Counted from the stretch's first letter, positions 1 through 7,609 are shown. The stretch is 11,892 bases of DNA from Clostridia bacterium (GCA_030526935.1 JAUNBY010000058.1:1-11892), one strand, 5' to 3'. Notes: generated by a model from the letters alone, not told the origin. Numbers and translations: made by a program.

Positions 1-19
1 TATTCGTAATATTTGTATC

Positions 20-48
20 TTGATATTGTTTGGCGATTGCTGTATAAT
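20..48 (+). promoter_or_regulatory. Sigma-A-type promoter of fucI
   Basis: A -35 box TTGATA (20-25, one mismatch to consensus) and a perfect -10 box TATAAT (43-48) are separated by 17 bp. The start codon of fucI lies 45 bp downstream of the -10. No clear operator or leader hairpin is visible in between. The -10 context TGTATAATGG recurs at the mtlD-like promoter (8845-8853). Confidence 0.8.
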
Positions 49-92
49 GGTATAAGATAACATGGAGCCGTCACTTTGAAAGGAGATAAATT

Positions 93-1919
93 ATGGCTAA
101 AAAGGAAGCTTTTGTTAAGACTGAACCCGTAAACCGCTATTGCGGAGAACTGCCGCGCGTAGGCATCCGCCCTGTTATTGACGGACGCCGCCGTGGGGTA
201 CGCGAAAGCCTGGAGGAGCAGACTATGACTCTTGCCAAGGCCGCCGCCAGGATTATAACCGAGAATGTAAAGCACCCCTGCGGGTTGCCCGTGGAGTGCG
301 TCATAGCCGACAGCACCATAGGCGGCGTCAAGGAGGCCGCCGACTGCGCGGACAAATTCCGCCGTGAAAACGTAGGCGTGTCACTGACCGTCACTCCCTG
401 CTGGTGCTACGGCTCCGAGACCATGGACATGGATCCGCTCACCCCAAAGGCCATATGGGGCTTTAATGGTACGGAGCGCCCCGGCGCGGTATACCTCGCC
501 GCCGTCCTCGCGGCGCACAGCCAGAAGGGACTTCCGGCCTTTGGCATATACGGGCACGACGTAATGGACGGCAAGGATTCAGGCATCATACCCGACGACG
601 TAAAAGAAAAGCTCATAACATTCGCCACCGCCGCCTTAGCCGTTGAGACTATGCGCGGGAAGAGCTATCTTTCCATGGGCGGAACCGCCATGGGCATCGC
701 AGGTTCCATCGTCAGCCCCGAGCTTTTGGAGAAGTATTTCGGAATGCGCTCCGAGTCCATAGATTCGAGCGAATTCATACGCCGCTGGGAAGAGGGCATT
801 TACGATAAGGACGAATACGAAAAGGCGATAAAGTGGGTCGACGAGAATTGCAACATCGGCTGGGATAAGAATCCCCCCGAATTGCAGCACGACCCCGAGC
901 GCAAGAGGTGGGTGCTCGAAACCAACGTCAAGATGGCCATAATCGCCCGCGACCTCATGATAGGAAATCCCAAGCTCGCCGAGATGGGATTTGTCGAGGA
1001 GTCCTGCGGACATAACGCCATACTCGCGGGCTTCCAGGGTCAGCGCCAGTGGACGGATCATTTCCCCAACGGCGACTTTATGGAGTCCTTCCTCTCGTCT
1101 TCATTCGACTGGAACGGCATTCGCGAGCCGCTGCCCGTAGCCACCGAGAACGACCATCTCAACGGCCTTTCGATGCTTCTTGGCAAACTCGTAACCGGCT
1201 GCCCCTCCTGCTTTGCCGACGTGCGCACCTATTGGAGTCCCGCCGCGATTGAGCGCGTAAGCGGATGGAAGCCTGACGGACTCGCGGAAAACGGCATTAT
1301 ACACCTTATCAATTCCGGAGCCGTTGCCCTCGACGCGGCGGGAGAGTATCTAAACGACAAGGGCGAACACTGCATGAAGCCCTGGTGGGAGATAACGCCC
1401 GAGGAAGCCGCGAATTGCCTGTCCGCCGTCGATTGGTGCTACGGCGATCTTGGCTATTTCAGGGGCGGCGGATACTCCTCGCATCTTCGCAGCCGCGGCG
1501 GAATGCCCGTGACGATGGTAAGGCTCAATCTCGTGGATGGACTTGGCCCGGTTCTGCAGCTTGCCGAGGGCTGGACGGTCGAGATACCCGACGAGGTGCA
1601 TAAGATACTCGACGCCCGCACCGACCCCACATGGCCTACCACATGGTTCGCTCCCAGAATCACCGGAACCGACGCCTTCACCGACGTCTATTCCGTCATG
1701 AACAACTGGGGCGCCAACCACGGCGCTTTCACCTATGGACACATAGGCGATAAGCTCATAGCGCTGTGCTCGATGCTGCGCATACCCGTGAATATGCACA
1801 ATGTCCCCGAAGAGAAGATATTCCGCCCAAGCGCCTGGACGTCATTCGGAACCAAGGATCGCGAGGGCGCCGACTATCGCGCCTGCAAGAACTTCGGACC
1901 GCTTTACGGCAGGAAATAA
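93..1919 (+). CDS. fucI: L-fucose isomerase
   Basis: Cytoplasmic Mn2+-dependent ketol isomerase converting L-fucose to L-fuculose, the first step of L-fucose catabolism; homologues also act on D-arabinose. The 608-residue protein aligns by eye along its whole length with E. coli FucI (591 aa), with about 15 extra residues at the N-terminus. Shared blocks include GIRPVIDGRR, TPCWCYGSET, KAIWGFNGTERPGA, SFDWNG and WPTTWFAPR. The metal/catalytic residues known in E. coli (Glu337, Asp361, His528) match Glu352, Asp376 and His543 with identical spacing. The start is supported by AAAGGAG at 79-85, 7 nt upstream. It has its own promoter and terminator. No fucose kinase, aldolase, permease or regulator lies in the window, so the rest of the pathway must be elsewhere or upstream. 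Confidence 0.97.
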   Translation: MAKKEAFVKTEPVNRYCGELPRVGIRPVIDGRRRGVRESLEEQTMTLAKAAARIITENVKHPCGLPVECVIADSTIGGVKEAADCADKFRRENVGVSLTVTPCWCYGSETMDMDPLTPKAIWGFNGTERPGAVYLAAVLAAHSQKGLPAFGIYGHDVMDGKDSGIIPDDVKEKLITFATAALAVETMRGKSYLSMGGTAMGIAGSIVSPELLEKYFGMRSESIDSSEFIRRWEEGIYDKDEYEKAIKWVDENCNIGWDKNPPELQHDPERKRWVLETNVKMAIIARDLMIGNPKLAEMGFVEESCGHNAILAGFQGQRQWTDHFPNGDFMESFLSSSFDWNGIREPLPVATENDHLNGLSMLLGKLVTGCPSCFADVRTYWSPAAIERVSGWKPDGLAENGIIHLINSGAVALDAAGEYLNDKGEHCMKPWWEITPEEAANCLSAVDWCYGDLGYFRGGGYSSHLRSRGGMPVTMVRLNLVDGLGPVLQLAEGWTVEIPDEVHKILDARTDPTWPTTWFAPRITGTDAFTDVYSVMNNWGANHGAFTYGHIGDKLIALCSMLRIPVNMHNVPEEKIFRPSAWTSFGTKDREGADYRACKNFGPLYGRK

Positions 1920-1936
1920 GGCCGCAGCGAAAAACA

Positions 1937-1975
1937 CGCCCCTCCCGTCGTATGCTCCATACGCTGGGAGGGGCG
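1937..1975. terminator. Convergent terminator hairpin between fucI and the kinase operon
   Basis: Perfect 10-bp G/C-rich arms CGCCCCTCCC (1937-1946) and GGGAGGGGCG (1966-1975) enclose a second perfect 6-bp stem, CGTATG/CATACG (1949-1954, 1958-1963), around a CTC loop. On the plus strand no U-tract follows. On the minus strand the stem is followed by TG and then five T (complement of 1930-1934). It is therefore a better intrinsic terminator for the minus-strand kinase operon, though it probably also ends fucI transcripts. Confidence 0.75.
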
Positions 1976-2031
1976 AATCAGTGTCAACACGCCCTGAGAC
2001 ACCTATGGCATGACGGGAAGATCTCGCCATC

Positions 2032-3369
2032 TTACGAAACATCCATTTCCGGCGTTTTGCCGCTGAAATCCTGTGCGCCTTCCACCGGCAGCGGAATGAC
2101 TATATCCACGCGAAACCAGTTGTCTCGCGTGCTTATGTTCATGTGCCCATCATATTGAGAAATGGCGTATCGAATGCTTTTAAGGCCGAATCCATGATAG
2201 TTGATACTGCTCTTTGTCGTCATCAATTCGCCTTCCTTCCATCTGAGACTGTGTTCGAAATAATTCTCGATATGTATATACATTAGCCTGCTTTTTTGCG
2301 TGACCTTTAGATTGATAATGCGCCGCTGAGCATCATTTACCTCTGCCGACGCCTCGATTGCGTTCTCGAGCGCATTGTCGAAAATCGTACAGACGTCAAT
2401 GGGCGAAAGCGCTTCCAATGGATTGGGGTCGACCATATAGGTAAGACGGATTGATTTTTTCTGGCATACCGACTGTTTTTCCGTCAAGATCAGATCTAAT
2501 ACTGAGTTTCCCGTTTGAACGATGCTTTCATGGCCTCTTACAATGGCTTCCATACGTTGCGCGAAGACTTTGTGTACGTCGAAGTCTTTACACGCGTGCA
2601 TCAGCGCCAGTTGATGCTTAAGGTCGTGGCATTCGCGGTTCAACTCATCGATCGTGTTCTGCCTGAGCTGGTGTTGCCGGTGCTGCTCTTTCATCAGGCG
2701 GCGTATGAATTCATTTTCGCGCTGGTTTTCGCGATAACGCAGACCATAGTCTATAGCTGCGATTGACGCCAAGCCAAAATAGCACAGCAGTATGCGGATA
2801 AGCGATACGTTAAGCGGAGTCTGAGAGCCATCAAACGGTAAAAAATACTGAATATTGCCCATGTACATCACTGGTACCATTATAAATACCATGAACATGA
2901 GCTTTATGCTCACAAAACGGCTTCCACGCTCGGGATGCAAGACCTTTCTCAACAGCCATATCGAGAGAAGATTTATCGCAAAGCAGACCAGTATGAAGCA
3001 AAGCGCTATAATTGGATGTTGCGCCGACAGTATCATGTAGTCATCAAATCGCTCAAGGATTATATGGTATAAAAATCGTGGTATAGAATCAATTGCCAGA
3101 AACAATACGCCACCCCAGAATGCGGCTTGTGAAAGCGGCAGATGATAGACTGCATAAATATAGATTATAGTAATAACAAAATGCGGAATATAAAAATTCC
3201 AAAGGGAACACCCAAATGATAGAAACAACGCCGCTGTGATGACATAAAGACAAAACGGCAGCCATTCAGCCCAAGATCCTTTCCGACGCTTCGCAAGGCC
3301 GCGAAGAAAAAAGCGGGTGCTCGTCGCTAACATAAGCGTATACAACAGGTATAACAAATGCTGCGTCAT
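2032..3369 (-). CDS. AgrC-like membrane sensor histidine kinase (GHKL, HPK10 type)
   Basis: Sensor kinase of 445 residues. Residues about 5-210 hold six or seven hydrophobic segments (near 5-22, 36-57, 60-80, 83-103, 118-141, 153-173, 188-208) and form the membrane sensor. A charged linker rich in Arg/Gln/Glu (211-245) probably forms the dimerisation helix. The phospho-acceptor box ECHDLKH (246-252) places the phosphorylated residue at His248. The ATP-binding domain has an N-box, FDNALENAIEA (330-340), and a G-box, GFGLKS (393-398). This order and the H-box are typical of AgrC/VirS-type kinases that pair with LytTR regulators. The start overlaps the upstream regulator stop as ATGA, with GAGG 4 nt upstream, indicating translational coupling. 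No agrB or agrD-like gene is nearby, so the ligand need not be a cyclic peptide; a small-molecule signal is equally possible. Confidence 0.92.
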   Translation of the reverse strand: MTQHLLYLLYTLMLATSTRFFLRGLAKRRKGSWAEWLPFCLYVITAALFLSFGCSLWNFYIPHFVITIIYIYAVYHLPLSQAAFWGGVLFLAIDSIPRFLYHIILERFDDYMILSAQHPIIALCFILVCFAINLLSIWLLRKVLHPERGSRFVSIKLMFMVFIMVPVMYMGNIQYFLPFDGSQTPLNVSLIRILLCYFGLASIAAIDYGLRYRENQRENEFIRRLMKEQHRQHQLRQNTIDELNRECHDLKHQLALMHACKDFDVHKVFAQRMEAIVRGHESIVQTGNSVLDLILTEKQSVCQKKSIRLTYMVDPNPLEALSPIDVCTIFDNALENAIEASAEVNDAQRRIINLKVTQKSRLMYIHIENYFEHSLRWKEGELMTTKSSINYHGFGLKSIRYAISQYDGHMNISTRDNWFRVDIVIPLPVEGAQDFSGKTPEMDVS

Positions 3370-4076
3370 TTTGCCTCATTCCCTCCATAGCTGGCCAGAG
3401 CCTGCATAAACGCGTTTTTTTTCAAGCGGCTCACCGCCACGCGATCCTGGTTTACGGTTGCCTCGCAAAGATCGACGCTATATACATGGCGCAGGTTTAC
3501 CAAATAGCAATTGTGGCATCGGAAGAAACAGTCGGGCGGCAAAATCGCTTCTAATTCTCGCATCTTCATGCTACATTCATGAACACTTTTTACGGTATGG
3601 ATGCATACCCTGCGCCCCTGTGTTTCTATATACGTTATATCCCTATATGGGATATGTAGCATACCTTCGCGGGTGCGCGCCACTAAAAATCCTTCACGAT
3701 ATTCCCTGATTCGCCGTATGGCCCTTATCAGTGCCTCGCTGAACTCAAAATATGATATCGGCTTCAGCATATATCCCATTGCGCTTACTAAATATCCCTG
3801 TATGGCGTATTGTGGCATTGCGGTTATAAACAGGATTATCACGTTCTCGTCCATTCGACGCACGCGACGAGCCACTTCCATGCCGTCGATACCCCCCAAC
3901 TGGATGTCCAGTATCAGCAGGTCAAAATCCTCCTGATAGCTTTCGATGAAGTCTTCGCCGTTCTCAAAGAAGGTGATTGAAAAGCGTTCATCCTTTTCGC
4001 TTTTAAACTGATTAAGATATTCGCGCAGCTGTTCCCGGCAATTGGCTTCATCTTCCAATATCCCGAAGCGCATCAT
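3366..4076 (-). CDS. LytTR-family response regulator
   Basis: DNA-binding response regulator, partner of the kinase whose start it overlaps by 4 nt. The receiver domain occupies roughly the first 120 residues. Counting from the upstream Met at 4082, the acidic pair is Glu10-Asp11, the phospho-acceptor Asp59 (LLILDIQ), the switch Thr87, and the conserved Lys107 in LKP. The C-terminal half is a LytTR DNA-binding domain, recognisable from I-x-Y-I-E-T, the R-x-V-x-I-H-T strand and the C-F-F-R-C-H-N-C-Y-L-V-N block. An ATG at 4082 would give 238 aa, but GGGAGG sits only 1 nt before it. The in-frame ATG at 4076 is spaced 7 nt and is preferred (236 aa). LytTR proteins bind pairs of direct repeats; such a pair lies at 4140-4170 in the divergent intergenic region. 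Confidence 0.93.
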   Translation of the reverse strand: MMRFGILEDEANCREQLREYLNQFKSEKDERFSITFFENGEDFIESYQEDFDLLILDIQLGGIDGMEVARRVRRMDENVIILFITAMPQYAIQGYLVSAMGYMLKPISYFEFSEALIRAIRRIREYREGFLVARTREGMLHIPYRDITYIETQGRRVCIHTVKSVHECSMKMRELEAILPPDCFFRCHNCYLVNLRHVYSVDLCEATVNQDRVAVSRLKKNAFMQALASYGGNEAK

Positions 4077-4097
4077 GTCCATGCCTCCCTTATGGGT

Positions 4098-4126
4098 ATT
4101 ATATATCCCGCGCCATCATTTGTCCA
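4098..4126 (-). promoter_or_regulatory. Promoter of the regulator-kinase operon
   Basis: On the minus strand, TGGACA (-35, 4126-4121; five of six consensus positions) and TATAAT (-10, 4103-4098) are separated by 17 bp. The -10 lies about 20 bp upstream of the preferred start codon at 4076. The near-consensus sequence suggests substantial basal transcription. The -35 overlaps one arm of the TTGTCC-N11-GGACAA dyad. Confidence 0.7.
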
Positions 4127-4142
4127 TAAGTATTTCGGACAA
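4120..4142. promoter_or_regulatory. Dyad TTGTCC-N11-GGACAA over the regulator -35 box
   Basis: Perfect 6-bp inverted arms at 4120-4125 and 4137-4142, total span 23 bp, covering the -35 box of the regulator-kinase promoter. The position would suit repression or autoregulation. The binding protein is not known. Confidence 0.35.
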
Positions 4143-4170
4143 TCCACGCGGATAAAACGCCAATCCGCGC
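4140..4170. promoter_or_regulatory. Candidate LytTR operator: two direct repeats with 21-bp period
   Basis: The sequence CAATCCACGC (4140-4149) recurs as CAATCCGCGC (4161-4170), identical at nine of ten positions and exactly 21 bp apart, two helical turns. LytTR regulators are known to bind paired ~9-bp direct repeats separated by about 12-13 bp, which gives this period. The pair lies between the divergent regulator-kinase and reductase promoters, about 9 bp upstream of the weak -35 of the latter. The same bases also form a perfect dyad, CGCGGAT-N9-ATCCGCG (4147-4169), so a dimeric repressor is an alternative. Confidence 0.5.
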
Positions 4171-4178
4171 AATGGTCG

Positions 4179-4207
4179 TTCAACCGGCGTCTTGTATGTG
4201 TTAATAT
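4179..4207 (+). promoter_or_regulatory. Weak, probably activator-dependent promoter of the reductase
   Basis: TTCAAC (4179-4184) and TAATAT (4202-4207) are separated by 17 bp. The -35 box matches consensus poorly, as expected of a promoter needing an activator, and the candidate LytTR repeats lie just upstream. The choice of this -10 over TATATT at 4205-4210 is tentative. Confidence 0.35.
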
Positions 4208-4245
4208 ATTGTCATGCGTATCACACTATAGAAAGGATGAAATGT

Positions 4246-6282
4246 ATGGCAAACTTATCTCGTCGCGATTTTTTACGCGGCACAACCGCAGGTGCGCTGG
4301 GTCTGGCTTTTGGAGGCGTGTTTAATTCCATGGCGACAGCGGAGGAAGGAATCTATAAGCCCGGTACCTACAGCGCCACGGCGCAGGGAATGGGAACTGT
4401 TACCGTTACGATGACATTCGACGCAAATAGCATCACCGATGTCAAAATTGACGCGTCGGGTGAAACAGAGGGCCTTGGTACTGTCGCGGCCGAGACGCTC
4501 GCCGGACAGATACTCACGGCTCAAAGCGCTCAGGTAGACGCCATAAGCGGCGCTTCGCTGACAAGCAACGCCGTTAAGCAGGCGGCGGATGCCTGCATTT
4601 CCCAGGCAAAGGGTGAAACCGTACTCGTAAACGCCACGGCGGAACAAAACTGGGGCGTCTTTGACGAAGAAGGGATATTCCACCCCGATTTCCTTACCCC
4701 TCCGGATCCCATAGAGAGTTGGGATGAAGAAACGGATGTTGACGTATTTGTGGCCGGACTTGGACTTGCGGGCATATGCGCAACCCGGGCGGCTGCCGAA
4801 GCTGGAAAAAAGGTGTTTGCGGCCGAACAGTGCAGCACTTTTCAAGTGCGTTCCGGGCAGATCGGCGTAATAAACAGCAGCTATCAAAACGATATGGGCT
4901 TATTCTTTGACGAACAAACCAAGCAAAAAATCGTCATGCATCAGATGCGGGCTAACAATTGGAGACCCGACCAGGGCGTGTGGGAACATTGGGTAAACCA
5001 TTCCGGCGAAGCTATGGACTGGTATCTGGCCGCCGTACCAGACGCCATATATCTCAACCCTAAGAAGACTCCGGCGGAGAACGGCTTTCCCGATGGTACT
5101 TTTGACGCCAACGACGGAAATACGTATGTATGTACGTTTAACTGGCCCATGAACCCTAACGCGGATCTGGATTCCGAAATATATCCCATGTTCCCCGACA
5201 ACGTGGTTGTCAGACCCGGCAATTCTGCCGTATGCGAAAAGATAATGGCAAACCTGGAAAATGACCCGCTTTGCAGCATAAACTACAACACCAAGGTTCT
5301 CCAGCTGTTCAAGGATGAAAGCGGACGAGTGGCCGGAGCGTTCGTGCAACGCGTCGACGGAAGCGTCGTTAAGGTCAACGCCGCCAACGGCGTATGTCTG
5401 TGCTGCGGAGATTACGGCGCGGATAAGCACATGCGAGACTATTATTCGAAGGAGTCCTTCCAAATTCAGGGATGGACATGGACGAGTTTTACCGATGACG
5501 GCAAGCAGACCAACCAGGGCATGGGTCTGAAGCTTGGCGCGTGGGTCGGCGCTCAGGTGGATCCCGGCGCGCATACGATCATGACGCATACATTCGGAGG
5601 ATCGCTCGGGTGCGACCCCTTCCTGTTGGTGGACAACCACGGAAGGCGCTTCATGAATGAAGATGTGGCAGGCAATTACCTTTCGTTCAAGATTTTACGT
5701 TCTCCTGGTAAAAAACTATGGCAGATATTCGATCACAATTATCCTCAGCAACTTTCAACAATGCCTACCGGTCACTCCTGCTATTGGGGCATTGTAGACG
5801 ACGAGGAAGAAATGAACTTCGGACAGTATATTGAGAAGATTGGCCAGACAACGCGTGAAACCGTGGAGGAAGGCACTACATTTATATGTGATACGCTTGA
5901 AGAGCTTGCCCAGAAGATGGAGATACCCTATGAAAACCTTAAGGCGACCATCGACCGCTACAATCAGCTGGCACAGGATGGTTTCGACTCTGATTTCGGA
6001 AAGCGCTCGGACAGGCTCTATCCAATTGCGCAAGCGCCCTTCTACGCGACGGAAATATCGAATGTTTCTGCTTTCTGTATGGTTTCTGGCCTTATGGTTG
6101 ACGGTAATTGCAGAGTTCTGGATGAAAACAACGAAATTATACCGGGATTGTACGCCGCCGGCAATACCGCGGGCAATCGCTTTGCCCAGGACTATCCCTG
6201 CATTACAATGGGAATATCTCATGGCTTCGCCATGACATTTGGAAAGCTTGCCGGAGAAAACGCCGCAATGAAACTTAGCTGA
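4246..6282 (+). CDS. Tat-exported FMN-binding/FAD-dependent reductase, substrate unknown
   Basis: Flavoprotein of 678 residues of the fumarate-reductase-like superfamily, probably an extracytoplasmic terminal reductase. Start 4246 is chosen for GAAAGG at 4231-4236 (9 nt) and because it begins a Tat signal: SRRDFL (5-10), hydrophobic stretch 13-27, likely cleavage after Ala32. Residues about 35-123 form an FMN-binding domain with DAISGAS (98-104), the kind of site where ApbE attaches FMN to Ser or Thr. An FAD domain follows with VAGLGLAG (169-176), Glu194 closing the Rossmann beta-alpha-beta, GRRFMNED (466-473) and the C-terminal GLYAAGNTAGN (634-644). By eye alignment, the proton-relay and carboxylate-binding arginines of Shewanella fumarate reductase Fcc3 (Arg402, Arg544) are absent; Gly476 and the Tyr650-Pro region take their places. 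Fumarate is therefore unlikely; an enoate, enone or other unsaturated compound is possible. Cys384, Cys386 and Cys387 sit where the family usually has ATGG. Confidence 0.88.
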   Translation: MANLSRRDFLRGTTAGALGLAFGGVFNSMATAEEGIYKPGTYSATAQGMGTVTVTMTFDANSITDVKIDASGETEGLGTVAAETLAGQILTAQSAQVDAISGASLTSNAVKQAADACISQAKGETVLVNATAEQNWGVFDEEGIFHPDFLTPPDPIESWDEETDVDVFVAGLGLAGICATRAAAEAGKKVFAAEQCSTFQVRSGQIGVINSSYQNDMGLFFDEQTKQKIVMHQMRANNWRPDQGVWEHWVNHSGEAMDWYLAAVPDAIYLNPKKTPAENGFPDGTFDANDGNTYVCTFNWPMNPNADLDSEIYPMFPDNVVVRPGNSAVCEKIMANLENDPLCSINYNTKVLQLFKDESGRVAGAFVQRVDGSVVKVNAANGVCLCCGDYGADKHMRDYYSKESFQIQGWTWTSFTDDGKQTNQGMGLKLGAWVGAQVDPGAHTIMTHTFGGSLGCDPFLLVDNHGRRFMNEDVAGNYLSFKILRSPGKKLWQIFDHNYPQQLSTMPTGHSCYWGIVDDEEEMNFGQYIEKIGQTTRETVEEGTTFICDTLEELAQKMEIPYENLKATIDRYNQLAQDGFDSDFGKRSDRLYPIAQAPFYATEISNVSAFCMVSGLMVDGNCRVLDENNEIIPGLYAAGNTAGNRFAQDYPCITMGISHGFAMTFGKLAGENAAMKLS

Positions 6283-6295
6283 ATCAATGTACGCA

Positions 6296-6321
6296 GGGCG
6301 AAAGCGGCAAAGCTTTCGCCC
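6296..6321 (+). promoter_or_regulatory. Intergenic hairpin between reductase and S41-like gene
   Basis: Perfect 10-bp inverted repeat GGGCGAAAGC (6296-6305) and GCTTTCGCCC (6312-6321) with a 6-nt GGCAAA loop. No U-tract follows, and it ends 6 nt before the ribosome binding site of the next gene. It looks more like an mRNA-processing or stability element, or a partial attenuator setting a reductase-to-S41 expression ratio, than a full terminator. Confidence 0.6.
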
Positions 6322-6337
6322 TCATTCGAGGTGAAAC

Positions 6338-7609
6338 ATGCGCGACTATTTAAAGGTGCAAAGCCTGTTTGCTCAAATCGCAACCGAGGATATGGCGGCT
6401 AAAGACATGAGCCAAAATGTGCGCCCGCGTTATTACAGCGGAATGCTTGAGCGCATTGCCATGGACGCCACAAAAAGTCACGCGCCGCGATATTGCGACA
6501 GGGCTTTAATACAATGTCTTCTTGAACAAATCGGCGCATACAACGATCCGTGTACGCGTCTGTTGATAGGAGACGGCGCGGCATGGAAGCCGCAGTCTCC
6601 CGGATTTAGCGTGCGACGTTATGAGGATGTGCTCATCGTAACCCGGGTTTTTGATGATTTCCGCTTTACTCCAGGCGACGTTATCACAAAGATGCAAAAT
6701 AATTCCATTGTTGATTATCATAAACAGGTATGGCGCACGTTGCGCTGCAAAATAACCGAAAACGAAGACTGGCAAGTCGCCCTGCAGTTTTCCAATACCG
6801 TACACGTGCGCAGGGGAAATGGCGAGGAGAGGCTTCGCCTTATGCGTTTTCCTATGTTAAAGCAACAGTGTGAAACGAGTATTCGATTTATGGACGGAAT
6901 TTGTATAATCAGGCTCGACACGCTCGAGACCAAAGAAGAAATACTCGATCTTTTGAGGGCTAACGCCAGCCAAATAGCAGCATGTAGCGGGACGGTACTG
7001 GACTTGCGGCAATGTCATTCTCAAAACGCCGGCTTTGAGGTATTACTTCCGCTTCTTGCCAGGCAGGGCGAAACGCGTAACATCCTGGCGCCTGAACAAG
7101 GCGTTTATATGCTGTACTCCCAAGGCAATAAGCGCCTGTTCAGAGCAGAGCTACTGGCACAACTGCGTCGTGAGCAAAATTCCCAGGTTCGCAATGAAAT
7201 AGAAGCTCTGTTATCCCAATTGGAAGACAAGTCAGGGTGGGTATTCGAGCCTGCGGAACCTGAAGAAGACGGCGCCATAACGCCTGTATCATGCGGTAAA
7301 CTCGTAATACTGAGCGATGGAGAAACGGGGGCAGATGCGGAGGCGTTCATCCTGGCGGCAAAACGCCTTGGAAGAGCAACCGTGGTGGGGCGAAACAGCA
7401 TGGGCGCAATGGACTATTGTCGGCCACAACTCCGCGCGTTGGATGATTCCATGGCGCTGGTTTATTCCAGCGCCATGAGAGCCAGCGCCTACGAAGGCAA
7501 CCATATGAACGGAATCGGTATATCCGCTGATATACACATACCCTGGACACCAGAATTTTTAAAAAAAGACTTGGATATGGAAGCTGCGATTGATGTAATT
7601 AACAGTTAA
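6338..7609 (+). CDS. S41 peptidase-fold protein, apparently catalytically dead
   Basis: Protein of 423 residues with the layout of S41 (tail-specific/C-terminal processing) peptidases. There is a helical N-terminal domain ending in DPCTRLL (70-76, like the family DPHT segment), a reduced PDZ-like stretch with PGDVITKMQNNSI (112-124), then the peptidase core: DGICIIRLD (186-194), VLDLR (220-224), VILSDGETGADAEAF (323-337), ATVVGRNSMGAM (347-358), and the terminal G-I-G-I-S-A-D-I pattern (392-399) with a D-x-x-x-E-A-A-I end. Active members have Ser in T-x-S-x-A-E and Lys in T-x-G-K-G. Here these are Ala332 and Ala357, and the DLRxNxGG motif is not kept. No signal peptide or membrane segment is visible, so it is probably cytoplasmic. 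GAGGTG at 6328-6333 precedes the start. It may be co-transcribed with the reductase; a scaffold, binding or sensing role is inference only. Confidence 0.75.
   Translation: MRDYLKVQSLFAQIATEDMAAKDMSQNVRPRYYSGMLERIAMDATKSHAPRYCDRALIQCLLEQIGAYNDPCTRLLIGDGAAWKPQSPGFSVRRYEDVLIVTRVFDDFRFTPGDVITKMQNNSIVDYHKQVWRTLRCKITENEDWQVALQFSNTVHVRRGNGEERLRLMRFPMLKQQCETSIRFMDGICIIRLDTLETKEEILDLLRANASQIAACSGTVLDLRQCHSQNAGFEVLLPLLARQGETRNILAPEQGVYMLYSQGNKRLFRAELLAQLRREQNSQVRNEIEALLSQLEDKSGWVFEPAEPEEDGAITPVSCGKLVILSDGETGADAEAFILAAKRLGRATVVGRNSMGAMDYCRPQLRALDDSMALVYSSAMRASAYEGNHMNGIGISADIHIPWTPEFLKKDLDMEAAIDVINS

Noticed and set aside
2032..4082. A complete agr-type quorum-sensing locus
   Set aside because: The kinase and regulator are of the right families, but no AgrB-like membrane protease or AgrD-like pro-peptide is encoded nearby on either strand.
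4192..4245. Upstream ATG start for the reductase
   Set aside because: It would place 18 unrelated residues before the Tat motif; 4246 has a well-spaced ribosome binding site and starts a canonical Tat signal.
4900..5640. Long open frame on the minus strand inside the reductase gene
   Set aside because: It lies opposite a well-supported gene, lacks a recognisable domain, and has no convincing ribosome binding site or promoter; likewise the other long antisense frames over fucI, the reductase and the polyol dehydrogenase.
4246..6282. Naming the reductase as fumarate reductase
   Set aside because: The superfamily match is clear, but the arginines needed for fumarate binding and proton transfer could not be found by eye at the expected places, so only a general call is given.
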